Assembly: GCF_004352825.1 (NCBI RefSeq)
Contig: NZ_SJRW01000001.1
Span: forward strand, 434,001 to 498,000
Length of the DNA stretch: 64,000 nt
Source: Luteimonas arsenica
Lineage (GTDB): Bacteria > Pseudomonadota > Gammaproteobacteria > Xanthomonadales > Xanthomonadaceae
Reading direction: 5' to 3'
Part shown: positions 1-9,200 of the stretch, piece after piece
Layout of the letters: each line of letters starts with the position of its first letter
Position numbering within the stretch: the first letter of the stretch is position 1
Notes under the pieces: model-generated
Told to the model about the DNA's origin: nothing
Seen by the model: the letters and a program-made list of their open reading frames with translations, nothing else
The model's database searches: none
Made by a program: the position numbers and the translations under genes

Positions 1-2
1 GC

Positions 3-2990
3 GACCTGCCGGCGCTGCGTGCTGCCGCGCTGGTCGAGGCCAACCGCGAGTTCGAGGCGCAGTCGTCCGAACTGGCGTCGCTGGTCGAAGTGCATGAGGT
101 GCTGCAGTCGGAATACGACGAGCGCACGGCGTGGGCGGAATCTCTGGACGCGAAGCTGGCGGAAGCGGCGGAACGCCATGCGAAGCTGCAGTCGGAGTAC
201 GACGAGCGCACGGCGTGGGCGAAATCTCTGGACGCGAAGCTGGCGGAAGCGGCGGAACGCCATGCGAAGCTGCAGTCGGAGTACGACGAGCGCACGGCGT
301 GGGCGAAATCTCTGGACGCGAAGCTGGCGGAAGCGGCGGAACGCCATGCGAAGCTGCAATCGGAGTACGACGAGCGCACGGCGTGGGCGCAGTCGCTCGA
401 GGGCGGGCTGGAGAAGGCGAGGCAGGCACTGGCCGAGGAGTCGCGGCGGGCCGCATCGCTCGAGAGCGACCACAACCAGCAGCGATTGCTTCTCGAGTCG
501 ACCAATGTCCATGTCCGCAACCTCACGGCCGAGCTGGCCAATGCGCGGGCGTTGGAGGGCACGCTCCGGGAGGACATCGCAGCCCGGGAGACCGGGCACG
601 CCATGGCCCGCCGGGAACTCGAGATCCGGCTGCAGGAATCCTCCGACTGGAGCTCGCTGCTGGAAGCGGAGATGCAGCGTGCATGGTCGCTGGCCGACGC
701 CCTGCGCGAGGTTTCGGAGCGACTGGCCGGTGCCAACCAGGCCCAAAGCGAAGCCTATGACCGGCTGCAGCAGACCCTGCAGGCGGTCCTGACGTCGAGC
801 AGCTGGAAGATGACGCGGCCCCTGCGGCGCACCGTCGGCCTGCTGGCACGCCGCGGTACGGAGCCCGAAGTGCCCGTTCGCGGGATTGTCGAAGTGCCGC
901 CGCCCGATCCTTCCCTGCCGGTGACCCTGGTGGAAGGTGTCGAAGCACCGCGCCTGAGCCGCGCCGCCCTGCCGGTCCCGGAGCTCCGCTTCCCCGAGGT
1001 CGACAACCCCTGCGTGACCATCGTGGTGCCCTGTTACGGACAGTTCCGCCATACGCTGGACTGCCTGCGCTCGATCATGCACCTCGCCGGCCGCGAGTCC
1101 TTCGAGGTGCTGCTGCTCGAGGACGCGTCAGGTGACATCGAGATGGACCGCTTCGCCCATACCCCGGGCCTGCGCTACCACCGCAACCCGGAGAACGTGG
1201 GCTTCCTGCGCTCCTGCAACCAGGCGTTGCACATGGCGCGGGGGCGGTACATCTGCTTCCTCAACAACGACACCACGGTGACCCCGGGCTGGCTGGATGC
1301 GCTGGTGGACACCTTCAGGCTGTTCCCGCAGGCCGGCATCGTCGGCTCGAAGCTGGTCTATCCCGACGGCCGCCTGCAGGAAGCCGGTGGCATCGTCTGG
1401 AGCGACGCCAGCGCCTGGAACTTCGGCCGCTACGACGACCCCTCGCGGCCGTTGTACAACTACGTGCACGAGGCCGACTACATTTCCGGCGCGGCGATCC
1501 TGGTCGACACGGAGGTGTTCCGCACCCTCGGTGGTTTCGACGAGCACTACCTGCCGGCCTACTGCGAAGACACCGACCTCGCGTTCCGCGCACGCGCGAT
1601 CGGGCGCCCGGTCTACCTGCAGCCCGAATCGGTGGTCGTGCACCACGAAGGCGTCAGCCACGGCACCGACACCGGCAGCGGCATCAAGGCGCACCAGCTC
1701 ACCAACCTGCGGAAGCTGGCCGAACGCTGGAAGGACACGCTGGCCCGCGGGCACTTCGCCAACGGCGAGCACGTGTTCCTGGCCCGCGAGCGCTCGCAGT
1801 TGCGCAAGACCGTGCTGGTGGTCGACCACTACGCCCCGCAGCCTGATCGCGACGCCGGTTCGCGCGCGATGTGGCAGCTGATGAGCGTGCTCCAGCGCCA
1901 GGGCATGCAGGTGAAGTTCTGGCCCGAGAACCTGGCCTGGGACCCGGTCTACGCGCGCGCGCTGGAACGCCATGGCATCGAGTTCTTCCATGGTCCGGAG
2001 TACGCCGGCATGGGCTTCGAGGCCTGGTTCGCGGAAAACGGCCGCTACTTCGACTATGTCGTGCTGAGCCGCCCGCACATCGGCATCCAGGCGCTAGACG
2101 CCGTGCGCCGGCATTCCAACGCAGGCATCGTCTATTACGGACACGACATCCACCACCTGCGCCTGCAGGAGCAGATGAAAGTGCTGCCCACCCGGCACCT
2201 GGCCGACGACATCGAAACCCAGCGCGGCTGGGAGCAGACGATGTGGCGCGGCGCGGACCTGGTCCTGTACCCGGCCGACGGCGAGACGGCGCACGTGCGC
2301 GCATGGCTGGCGGACAACGACGTGGACGCGGAAGCACGGACCGTGCCCCTGTACGCCTACGAGGCCGAGCGCGACGATCCCGCCGACAACCTGGCCGAAC
2401 GCGAGGGCCTGCTGTTCGTGGCCGGCTTCGCGCACCCGCCGAACGTGGATGCCTCGCAATGGTTCGTTCGCGAAGTGTTGCCCCTGCTGCACCGGGAACA
2501 CCCCGGTCTGCGCCTGTCGCTGGTCGGCTCCAACCCCACCGAGGCGGTGCAGGCCCTGGCCGGTGAGCACGTCGAGGTCACCGGCTACGTGACCGAGGAA
2601 GCGCTGGCCGGCTACTACGCGCGCGCCCGTCTGGTCGTGGCGCCGCTGCGCTTTGGCGGTGGCATGAAGGGCAAGGTGCTCGAAGCCATGCACCACGGCA
2701 TCCCCTGCGTCACCACGTCCTACGGCGTGCAGGGCATGGAGGAGGAGACCGCCGGCTTCCTCGCAGCCTGCGACGACGCTGAAGCCATGGCCGCCCGCAT
2801 CCTCGAACTGCTGGCCGACGACGACGAATGGCGACGGGTGTCGCGCGAATCGCGCGACTTCATCGCCCGGCGCTTCTCGCCGCAGGCGGTGTGGGGCGCG
2901 CTGTCGGGTTTCATGGATCCCACGCCCTATGCGGACGTGGACGAGCGGCGCGAGATACTCGCCAGACCGCCGCGGCACGCCGCAGGCTAG
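3..2990 (+). CDS. Coiled-coil GT2-GT4 two-domain glycosyltransferase, 5' end outside window
   Basis: The frame is open from the first base, so the true start lies upstream; 995 codons are visible. Order of parts, counting the codon at base 3 as 1: a charged coiled coil to about codon 245, including 28-residue tandem repeats at 34-129; an [12 protein letters not shown] link near 266, a sequence often seen just before such transferase domains; a GT2 domain at about 335-596 with VTIVVPCYG at its start and an NND (DXD-like) metal site at 421-423; and a GT4-type domain at about 603-966 with [17 protein letters not shown] near its end. It probably transfers two sugars in turn during assembly of a surface polysaccharide on the cytoplasmic side. 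The acceptor and sugars cannot be read from the sequence. It converges with the GT-C gene at 3058. Confidence 0.9.
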   Translation, partial: DLPALRAAALVEANREFEAQSSELASLVEVHEVLQSEYDERTAWAESLDAKLAEAAERHAKLQSEYDERTAWAKSLDAKLAEAAERHAKLQSEYDERTAWAKSLDAKLAEAAERHAKLQSEYDERTAWAQSLEGGLEKARQALAEESRRAASLESDHNQQRLLLESTNVHVRNLTAELANARALEGTLREDIAARETGHAMARRELEIRLQESSDWSSLLEAEMQRAWSLADALREVSERLAGANQAQSEAYDRLQQTLQAVLTSSSWKMTRPLRRTVGLLARRGTEPEVPVRGIVEVPPPDPSLPVTLVEGVEAPRLSRAALPVPELRFPEVDNPCVTIVVPCYGQFRHTLDCLRSIMHLAGRESFEVLLLEDASGDIEMDRFAHTPGLRYHRNPENVGFLRSCNQALHMARGRYICFLNNDTTVTPGWLDALVDTFRLFPQAGIVGSKLVYPDGRLQEAGGIVWSDASAWNFGRYDDPSRPLYNYVHEADYISGAAILVDTEVFRTLGGFDEHYLPAYCEDTDLAFRARAIGRPVYLQPESVVVHHEGVSHGTDTGSGIKAHQLTNLRKLAERWKDTLARGHFANGEHVFLARERSQLRKTVLVVDHYAPQPDRDAGSRAMWQLMSVLQRQGMQVKFWPENLAWDPVYARALERHGIEFFHGPEYAGMGFEAWFAENGRYFDYVVLSRPHIGIQALDAVRRHSNAGIVYYGHDIHHLRLQEQMKVLPTRHLADDIETQRGWEQTMWRGADLVLYPADGETAHVRAWLADNDVDAEARTVPLYAYEAERDDPADNLAEREGLLFVAGFAHPPNVDASQWFVREVLPLLHREHPGLRLSLVGSNPTEAVQALAGEHVEVTGYVTEEALAGYYARARLVVAPLRFGGGMKGKVLEAMHHGIPCVTTSYGVQGMEEETAGFLAACDDAEAMAARILELLADDDEWRRVSRESRDFIARRFSPQAVWGALSGFMDPTPYADVDERREILARPPRHAAG
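102..389 (+). repeat. 84-bp in-frame tandem repeat coding for a coiled coil
   Basis: Three nearly identical 84-bp units start at 102, 186 and 270, and a partial fourth starts at 354. Each encodes 28 residues beginning [12 protein letters not shown], exactly four heptads. The copies differ at only a few bases. Because 84 is a multiple of three, gain or loss of a unit would lengthen or shorten the stalk without breaking the frame. Confidence 0.95.
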
Positions 2991-3057
2991 GTGCCGCGCG
3001 ACGACGGCCGCACCCATGGCCACGCCCGCCCATGTCCGGTGGCCGGTCGCGTGGTCG

Positions 3058-4674
3058 TCAGGGAGGTGACGGACCCGGAGCCGCGGACAGCAGCATGATG
3101 CTGTACAGGTACTGGCCGTCGCGCTGCTGGAACCGCGTTTCGGAATCCGGCTGGAACCCGGCGAGGAAGGCGTCGCGATCCCGTCGGTCGACGAAGACGG
3201 CAAGCTTCCCATGCTTGCCCAGGAGCTTCCTGATCCGGTCGGGATTGGGCCTGGCCATGAAGGCATACGGGCGTTCGCCGCGGGTCTGGAACAGATACTG
3301 CAGGTGGAAGCCCCACGCCGCGAATACCGGGTAATGGTCCCGATACGCCTCTTCTGTCATCAGCGAGGCTGGCAGTGAATAGGTTTCGTTGTGGTAGGCG
3401 CGGCCGCCGGTTCGCTGGAGACTGGTATGCGCGTCGGACATTGCGATCGAATTCGTAGCCAGCAGGATCGCGACGACGCATGCCGCCACCACGCGAGGGA
3501 TCCCCGGGATAGCGGCCAGGCAGCAAACGGCCATCGTGAGCAGGACCGAAAACGGAATCAGGTGGTGCAGGTTCAGCGAAGTCAGCTTCAGCAGGGCCAA
3601 GACATGGATCGTCGCGACGAAAGCGATGACGACAAGGAACAGGCCCCGGGGTTTTCCCCCGATTCGCCCCCGGGCCGCCACCACCAGCCAGGTTGCGATC
3701 GCCGCCACCAGCGCCGTGATGCGCAGCAGCGAGAAGTCGCGGGGCAGGCCCCCGACGATGGATCCGGCGAAACGGTGGCTCCCAAGGGCACCCTGGAGTT
3801 TGTCCAGCGCCTTCTTCAGGCCTTCCGCGAACGGCATCGCGGGACGCGACGGATCCAGCGACGCATGGCCGAAGTTGGCGAAGTGCTGTGGCGTGTGCAT
3901 GTGGATCGACCACAGCGCGTACAGCACCGGCGAATAGGCGATGATCCCGGCGGCGAGGAAGGCCGCCAGGCGCAACGGGTGGCGCCAGTAGATGGCGATG
4001 CCGCAGGCCACCAACGGAACTGCCACGAACACGCCGACGAAGTAGCTGGCGACGGCCAGTGCGATCGAGGCTCCGGCGACGATGGCAGTCCACCATGGCG
4101 GGAGTTCGCGGCGCTGCCAGGCGACGAGCAGCGCGTGGGCGGCCAGGGTGGCGAACAGGATGAGCATCCAGAACAGGCCGCCTTGCGCACGCAGGGAGAA
4201 CACGTTCGTGGGATCGGTGATGACCACCAGCCCGAACAGGAGTGCCGGCAACCATCCGAACAGCCGGCCGACCAGCGACGCCGAAGACAGGATCGCGGCC
4301 AGGCCCAAGAGGGCCGAGAAGATGCGGATGCTCTCGAGCGAGAAGCCGGCGGCAAGGAAGAATGGCAGGCCGATGTAGGTCCGCAGCAGCGAGTTGTAGA
4401 TCGTGCCGCCAAGGATCGGGTACTGCCTCACGCCGTCCTTGAGGTCGAGCCAGTTGTCCGCAAGCCTGTAGTGCGGCAGGCGCGCCGCCTCCTCGGACAG
4501 CAGGCCCGGGATGAAGGCGTAGTGGTTGACCTCGTCGAAGTAAAGTCCCGGAAGGCCGAAATCCCACAGGGTCATCAGCGTCCACGCCAGCGACAGCACC
4601 GCCATTACGGCGACGCTGGCCAGGCGGGGCGACCTCCCGTGCTGGCCGCGGAGGATGCTGTCAGCGAAGGCCAT
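3058..4674 (-). CDS. GT-C (ArnT/GT39-like) membrane glycosyltransferase
   Basis: A 538-residue polytopic membrane protein with roughly ten to twelve hydrophobic segments. After the first segment comes LYFDEVNHY with the acidic pair D47-E48, the position of the catalytic/metal acidic residues in the first periplasmic loop of GT-C enzymes. Such enzymes take sugar from a polyprenyl-phosphate carrier and place it on a glycan or lipid outside the inner membrane. The start MAFADS was chosen because the frame upstream is non-membrane and rich in Arg and Gly, and because it lies 26 bases after the stop of the lipoprotein gene. It is the last gene of a leftward operon behind 5215-6177, whose product could supply the carrier-linked sugar. 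The family is clear; the acceptor is unknown. Confidence 0.8.
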   Translation of the reverse strand: MAFADSILRGQHGRSPRLASVAVMAVLSLAWTLMTLWDFGLPGLYFDEVNHYAFIPGLLSEEAARLPHYRLADNWLDLKDGVRQYPILGGTIYNSLLRTYIGLPFFLAAGFSLESIRIFSALLGLAAILSSASLVGRLFGWLPALLFGLVVITDPTNVFSLRAQGGLFWMLILFATLAAHALLVAWQRRELPPWWTAIVAGASIALAVASYFVGVFVAVPLVACGIAIYWRHPLRLAAFLAAGIIAYSPVLYALWSIHMHTPQHFANFGHASLDPSRPAMPFAEGLKKALDKLQGALGSHRFAGSIVGGLPRDFSLLRITALVAAIATWLVVAARGRIGGKPRGLFLVVIAFVATIHVLALLKLTSLNLHHLIPFSVLLTMAVCCLAAIPGIPRVVAACVVAILLATNSIAMSDAHTSLQRTGGRAYHNETYSLPASLMTEEAYRDHYPVFAAWGFHLQYLFQTRGERPYAFMARPNPDRIRKLLGKHGKLAVFVDRRDRDAFLAGFQPDSETRFQQRDGQYLYSIMLLSAAPGPSPP

Positions 4675-4700
4675 GGCGTATATCCAGGGTGGTGGTTGAC

Positions 4701-5162
4701 TCAGGGGCAGTCCGCAGCGGTGACCGTGGCGGAGTTGATCACTCGCTTGCTCTTGGCGTCCAGCGCGATGAACCTCATGCCTTCGGTCGCCCAAGGCCCC
4801 GTGCGCTTCGAGTCGGTCAGGGCCTTCGTGGCCGTCCACAGCTTGCGGCGGCCGGGGGCTCCTTCGACCCAGAGCTGCAGATGGACCGGCTCGGCGGCCG
4901 CGACATCCCACTCGACTTCCACCACCTGCCGCGAGCCCTCGCAGAACGGGGTCGGGTCCGGGTTGATTTCGACGCGCGTTCCGGCCACCGGAGCGGCGGA
5001 GTCGTCCCAGACCACCTCGGCCATCGGGTCGGCCACTTCCGCGGCTTCAGCGGCAGTGGCGCCGGTGTCCGCGGGCGCCGTGGCCGCCGACGGCCCGTCC
5101 TTCTGGCAGGCGGTGACGGTGGCGGCGAGGACCAGGACAAGCGACAGGGGCGTCAGCTTCAT
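4701..5162 (-). CDS. Small predicted lipoprotein within glycosyltransferase operon
   Basis: 153 residues. A signal peptide ends in a VTAC lipobox with the lipidated Cys at 19, followed by an Ala/Thr-rich linker to about residue 45. The rest alternates hydrophobic and polar residues like a beta-sandwich, and has two further cysteines, C74 and C152, that could form a disulfide. I do not recognise a family. It sits between a polyprenyl-phosphate-sugar synthase-type GT2 (52 bases upstream) and a GT-C transferase (26 bases downstream) on the same strand, so it is probably cotranscribed with them. A periplasmic accessory role in glycan transfer is inference only. Confidence 0.75.
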   Translation of the reverse strand: MKLTPLSLVLVLAATVTACQKDGPSAATAPADTGATAAEAAEVADPMAEVVWDDSAAPVAGTRVEINPDPTPFCEGSRQVVEVEWDVAAAEPVHLQLWVEGAPGRRKLWTATKALTDSKRTGPWATEGMRFIALDAKSKRVINSATVTAADCP

Positions 5163-5214
5163 GGCGGGTGTTCCAGGCAGGCGAAGGGGTGTTGGCGGGC
5201 TCGCGGGGGAGGGT

Positions 5215-6177
5215 TCAGCGATGGGTTCCCGGCGCCTGGGTCGAGCCCAGCCGCGCCTTCAGCACGTCCACCCGGATCCGCTCCTGCAGCTTGCGGTTGG
5301 TCGCGATCAGGTCGGCCAGCAGGCCGCACATGCCTGCCAGCGCGGCCAGGGTGAGCAGCAGCGAAGCAAGGATCAGCGACTGGATGTAGCCACCGCCCTG
5401 TCCGCTCAGGTAGTGGTAGATGAAGCGCGCGCCGATCAGCACACCCGGCACCGCCAGCAGCGCCGCGACCCAGAAGAAGAACAGCGGCCGGTAGGTGACG
5501 AACACGCGGAAGATCGTCACCAGCGAACGCCGCACGTAGCTGGAGATGCTCTTCACCAGGCGCGATGGACGCAGGTCCTCGTTGGTGCGGACCGGCACCG
5601 AGGCCACGCGCAGGTTGCTCTGGCCGGCCTGGATGATGGTTTCCAGCGTGTAGGTATAGGGGTTGAACACGTTCAGCCGCATGGCGGTCTCGCGCGAGAT
5701 CGCGCGGAAGCCGCTGGGGGCATCGGCGACGTCGGTCTTGCTGGCCACGCGCACCGCCCAGCTGCCCAGGTGCTGCAGCTGCTTCTTGATCCAGGAGAAG
5801 TGCTCGGTCTCGCTGATCGGGCGCGCGCCGATGACCATGTCGGCCTCGCCCGCCAGGATCGGCGCGGTCAGCTGCGGGATGTCGCGCGCTTCGTACTGGT
5901 TGTCGGCATCGGTGTTGACGATGACGTCGGCGCCCAGCGCGAGGCAGGCGTCCATGCCGGTCATGAAGGCCGCGGCCAGACCACGGTTCACGGGGTGGCG
6001 GACCACGTGGTGGACGCCGAGCTCGCGCGCCAGTCCAGCCGTGCCGTCGGTCGAGCCGTCGTCTATCACCAGCCATTCCACCGTGTCGAAGCCGGGGACC
6101 TCGCGCGGCAGCGCGTTGATGGCGATGGCCAGGGTGCCGGTTTCGTTCAGGCAGGGGATCTGGATGATGAGCTTCAT
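5215..6177 (-). CDS. GT2 polyprenyl-phosphate sugar synthase (GtrB/CsbB/DPM1-like)
   Basis: 320 residues. The cytosolic GT2 domain has IPCLNE at 7-12, DDGSTDGT at 39-46 and the DXD site D90-A-D92. Two hydrophobic segments follow at about 228-250 and 265-290. This layout is that of GtrB/CsbB-type enzymes, which charge undecaprenyl phosphate with one sugar from a nucleotide sugar. It is the first gene of a leftward operon (GT2, lipoprotein, GT-C). The ATG lies 27 bases from a perfect TATAAT on the minus strand, and the gene is divergent from the YfhO-like fusion. In Firmicutes CsbB-type GT2 proteins work with YfhO membrane transferases, so this enzyme may serve both neighbours. No GtrA-type flippase was seen in the window. 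Confidence 0.85.
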   Translation of the reverse strand: MKLIIQIPCLNETGTLAIAINALPREVPGFDTVEWLVIDDGSTDGTAGLARELGVHHVVRHPVNRGLAAAFMTGMDACLALGADVIVNTDADNQYEARDIPQLTAPILAGEADMVIGARPISETEHFSWIKKQLQHLGSWAVRVASKTDVADAPSGFRAISRETAMRLNVFNPYTYTLETIIQAGQSNLRVASVPVRTNEDLRPSRLVKSISSYVRRSLVTIFRVFVTYRPLFFFWVAALLAVPGVLIGARFIYHYLSGQGGGYIQSLILASLLLTLAALAGMCGLLADLIATNRKLQERIRVDVLKARLGSTQAPGTHR

Positions 6178-6203
6178 GGGCAGGTTTCTGGCGTTAATCC
6201 CCT

Positions 6204-6209
6204 ATTATA
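6204..6209 (-). promoter_or_regulatory. Putative -10 box for the leftward GT2 operon
   Basis: The minus strand reads TATAAT here, a perfect -10 consensus 27 bases before the GT2 start. No good -35 match is visible at the usual spacing. Confidence 0.5.
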
Positions 6210-6244
6210 GTGCAGCTGCGGCTGAGTCCATCGGGCGACCGCGA

Positions 6245-6250
6245 TAGAAT
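6245..6250 (+). promoter_or_regulatory. Putative TAGAAT -10 box for the YfhO-DUF2142 fusion gene
   Basis: GATAGAAT lies 29 bases before the ATG at 6280. The same TAGAAT core precedes four other genes in this window (10450, 13953, 17959, 48327). No clear -35. Confidence 0.4.
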
Positions 6251-6279
6251 GCCCAGTCCCCTCGTATTCAAGGCTCTTC

Positions 6280-9200
6280 ATGCCCGCTCGACTCCGGATC
6301 CTGTGGACATGGCTCCTGTTCGGGCTGCTGGCGGTGGTCGCGATCGGTGCCAACCCCTTTCGTGGCCAGACCACGACGCCGGTCGAGCTGTTGGCGAGCT
6401 ATCCGGCCTGGGGCTCGGCGGTGCCGAAGGCGGAGGTGCGCCATCCGCAGCGTTCGGATGTCCTGGATGCCCGCCTGCCGCAGTGGACCTTCGCGCGCAA
6501 CGAGTTGCGGCAGGGGCGGCTCCCGCTGTGGAACGATGCCTCGGCCGGCGGTGACGCGGCGCTGCTGAAGCTGACCTCGGGACTGTTGAGTCCTGCGTTC
6601 GGGGTGTTCGCCGCCGCGCCATCCGCCGCGCTGGGGCTGTATTTGGCCGTGCTCCTCAACCTGACCCTCGCCGGGGTCGGCATGTACTTCTTCCTGCGGC
6701 GTCACGTTGACCGCCTGCCGGCGGGCTTTGGCGCGGTGATGTTCCAGTTCTGTGGCTTCATTGCCGCCTGGCTGTTCTGGTCGCACACCCTGGTGCTGCT
6801 ATGGGCGCCGTGGCTGCTGCTGGCCGTGGATTCGGCCATCCGGTCGCCGCGGCCGCGAGCGGTCGTCGGAGTGGCTGCGACGACCGCGCTCGTGCTCTGT
6901 GGCGGCTTCCCGTTCGTGAGTCTGCTCGTATTGGGCGCGGCGGTGCTTTATGCGCTGATGCTGTCGGTGGCCGTCTCCGCGCACGAGCGGTCGCTCACCG
7001 GTTGCCTCAGGCGAACGGCACGGGCCGGCGTGCCGGCCGCGGTCGGCATGGCATTCGGGTTCCTGCTGGCCGCGATTCCGCTGGCCGTGTTCATTGGCTG
7101 GCTGGGCCAGTTCGACACCAGCGCGCGCGCGAGTGGAAGCCCGCTGCGCCTGGCTACGCATTTCGGGCTGTTCTTCCCGGGGGCCGCGTTCGACAAGCCC
7201 CAGGTCGAGTCGGCCATGTACGTCGGTGCGGTGGGTTTCGTGCTGGCGCTTGCCGGTTTCGCCCTGGTGTGGGTGCGCAGGCAGGGGGCCTTCCTGCTCG
7301 GCCTGTTCGCGCTGCTGCTGGGGCTGGTGGCCGTGGTACTGGTGTTCGGCCTGGTGCCTCCGTCCCGGCTTGCCTGGGTCCCGGGTTTGTCCGGCAACGC
7401 CTGGTCGCGTGCCATATCCATCCTGGGGCTGGCGCTGGCCATGTCGGCGGCGGCGGTCCTGCACAAGCTCGGACAGGCCCTGCGGCATCGGCCGGCGCTG
7501 CGGGAGGCACCGGTGGGCGTGGTGATCCTGGCGCTCCTGTGCTGGCAGGTGGTGGACCAGATCCGCTACTTCCGCCAGTTCAACGGGCCGGCGCAGGCCG
7601 CGCACTACTATCCGCGCACACCGGCGATCGACCATGTTCTGGCCCACAAGGGCCCGTTCGACTACGTGATCGCCGACAACAGCCACCTGATCGCGGGCAC
7701 CGTGGGTGCCTATGGCCTGCGCGAGTGGTTCGCACACCGCTTCCGTTCGGAGGCGCTGCGGGAGCAGCTGGCCAGGATGGCCAACAACCCGTTCGTCACG
7801 CCGACCGCGTCCGCGGTCCGCGCCAACGACATCCGGCTCGACGCGGACGAACTGGCGTCGATGAACGTCCGCTACCTGATGGTCAGCCAGAAGACCGGGC
7901 TGGGGCGTGCGCTGGTGGGCGTGCGCAGCGGCCAGGCCATGCAGCCGCTCGCGGACCTGCCCGGGTCGGGTCCTTGGGTGCAGCCCTTTGCGCTGCGCAG
8001 GCCGTTCGAGCTGGCTTCGCTGCGGATCCGCGTCGGGACCCACCAGGCGACCGACATCGACGGGGCGGTGGAAGTGGTCCTGCGCGAGGAAGAGGGCGGT
8101 GCCGAGGTCGCGCGCGGCCGGGTCGATGCCGGCGATGCGCGTGACAACGAGTACCTGACCGTGCCGTTCGAGGGCGACCACATACTGCCGGCGGGACGCT
8201 ACACCTTCGACGTCGCCTACCAGCCGGGCGCCGCCGGGCGCCCGTTGACGGCGTGGACGGGCGAGGTCGATCCGGAAAGCTCCGTCAGGCAGGTACAGGT
8301 CGGTGGCGCGCCGTCAGGGCGGGTGATCGACTTCGTGCTCGCGTCGAGCGCGCGTCCGGCGCATTTCCGCAAGGTCTTCGAAGGCTCCTACAGCGACGTC
8401 TGGGAAAACACGCGCAGTCCCAACGGGCCATACTTCGTTGCGGACGGTGCGACCTTGCCGGGCCCTGGCAGCGATGCGGTGGACATCCTTGAATACCGGC
8501 CGTCCAGATTCACCCTCGCATACACGGGCGAGGCCGCCGGCCACATCGTGGTCCCCATGGAGGCAACCCGGCGATGGCGTATCACGGTCGACGGGGTCCG
8601 GGTTGAACCCGGGCGGTTCGCCGGCGTGCTGCCTGCCGTGCCGGTGGCCGGCCCGGCGCGCATCGAGTTCAACTACCGGGCGATCGCGGCCGGACCGCTG
8701 CTCGCCTGGTTGGCCACGGTCGGGCTGGTCTGCGCCGGTCTTGTCGCATGGGGTCGCAGGACGAAGGCATGGCCGGTACGTTCGATCGAGTCAGGGGGCA
8801 CGGCATTCCCCTGGGCGCGGAACATGCTTGCCGGTGCGCACCGTGCGCGGGCGCCCAGCCCGGGTGCGGCTTCCGGTGCCACGGCGCCAGCCGGAGCGGA
8901 GGGGCGGTTGCAGCTGCCGTTGCCGCGCAGCGTCTGGCTGGCAACGGCCACTTGGGTGTGCCTGCTGGCAGGCTGGTCGCTGCTGCTCCCCGTCTATCGA
9001 TCAGCCGACGAGGCCTGGCACGTGGGGGCGGTGAGACATCTCCAGGAGCAGGGTGACTGGCCCGGATTCAAGGAGCTGAGACTGCAGCAGAACGTGGTCC
9101 GGAGCATGCGCCATGCCGGCCTGCCTAAGGGGCCGAACCACTATCCGCGCCTGGAAGCGGATGACGCGGTCGCACGCGCGGATCGGCCGAGTTTCGACGC

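Noticed and set aside
102..389. Possible CRISPR array
   Set aside because: The units are contiguous with no spacers and encode in-frame heptads.
19..792. Two further open frames through the 84-bp repeats
   Set aside because: Shadows created because a repeat whose length is a multiple of three keeps every frame open; they end soon after the repeats.
3391..6210. A 939-codon open frame on the plus strand
   Set aside because: Antisense to the GT-C, lipoprotein and GT2 genes, all of which have clear family motifs.
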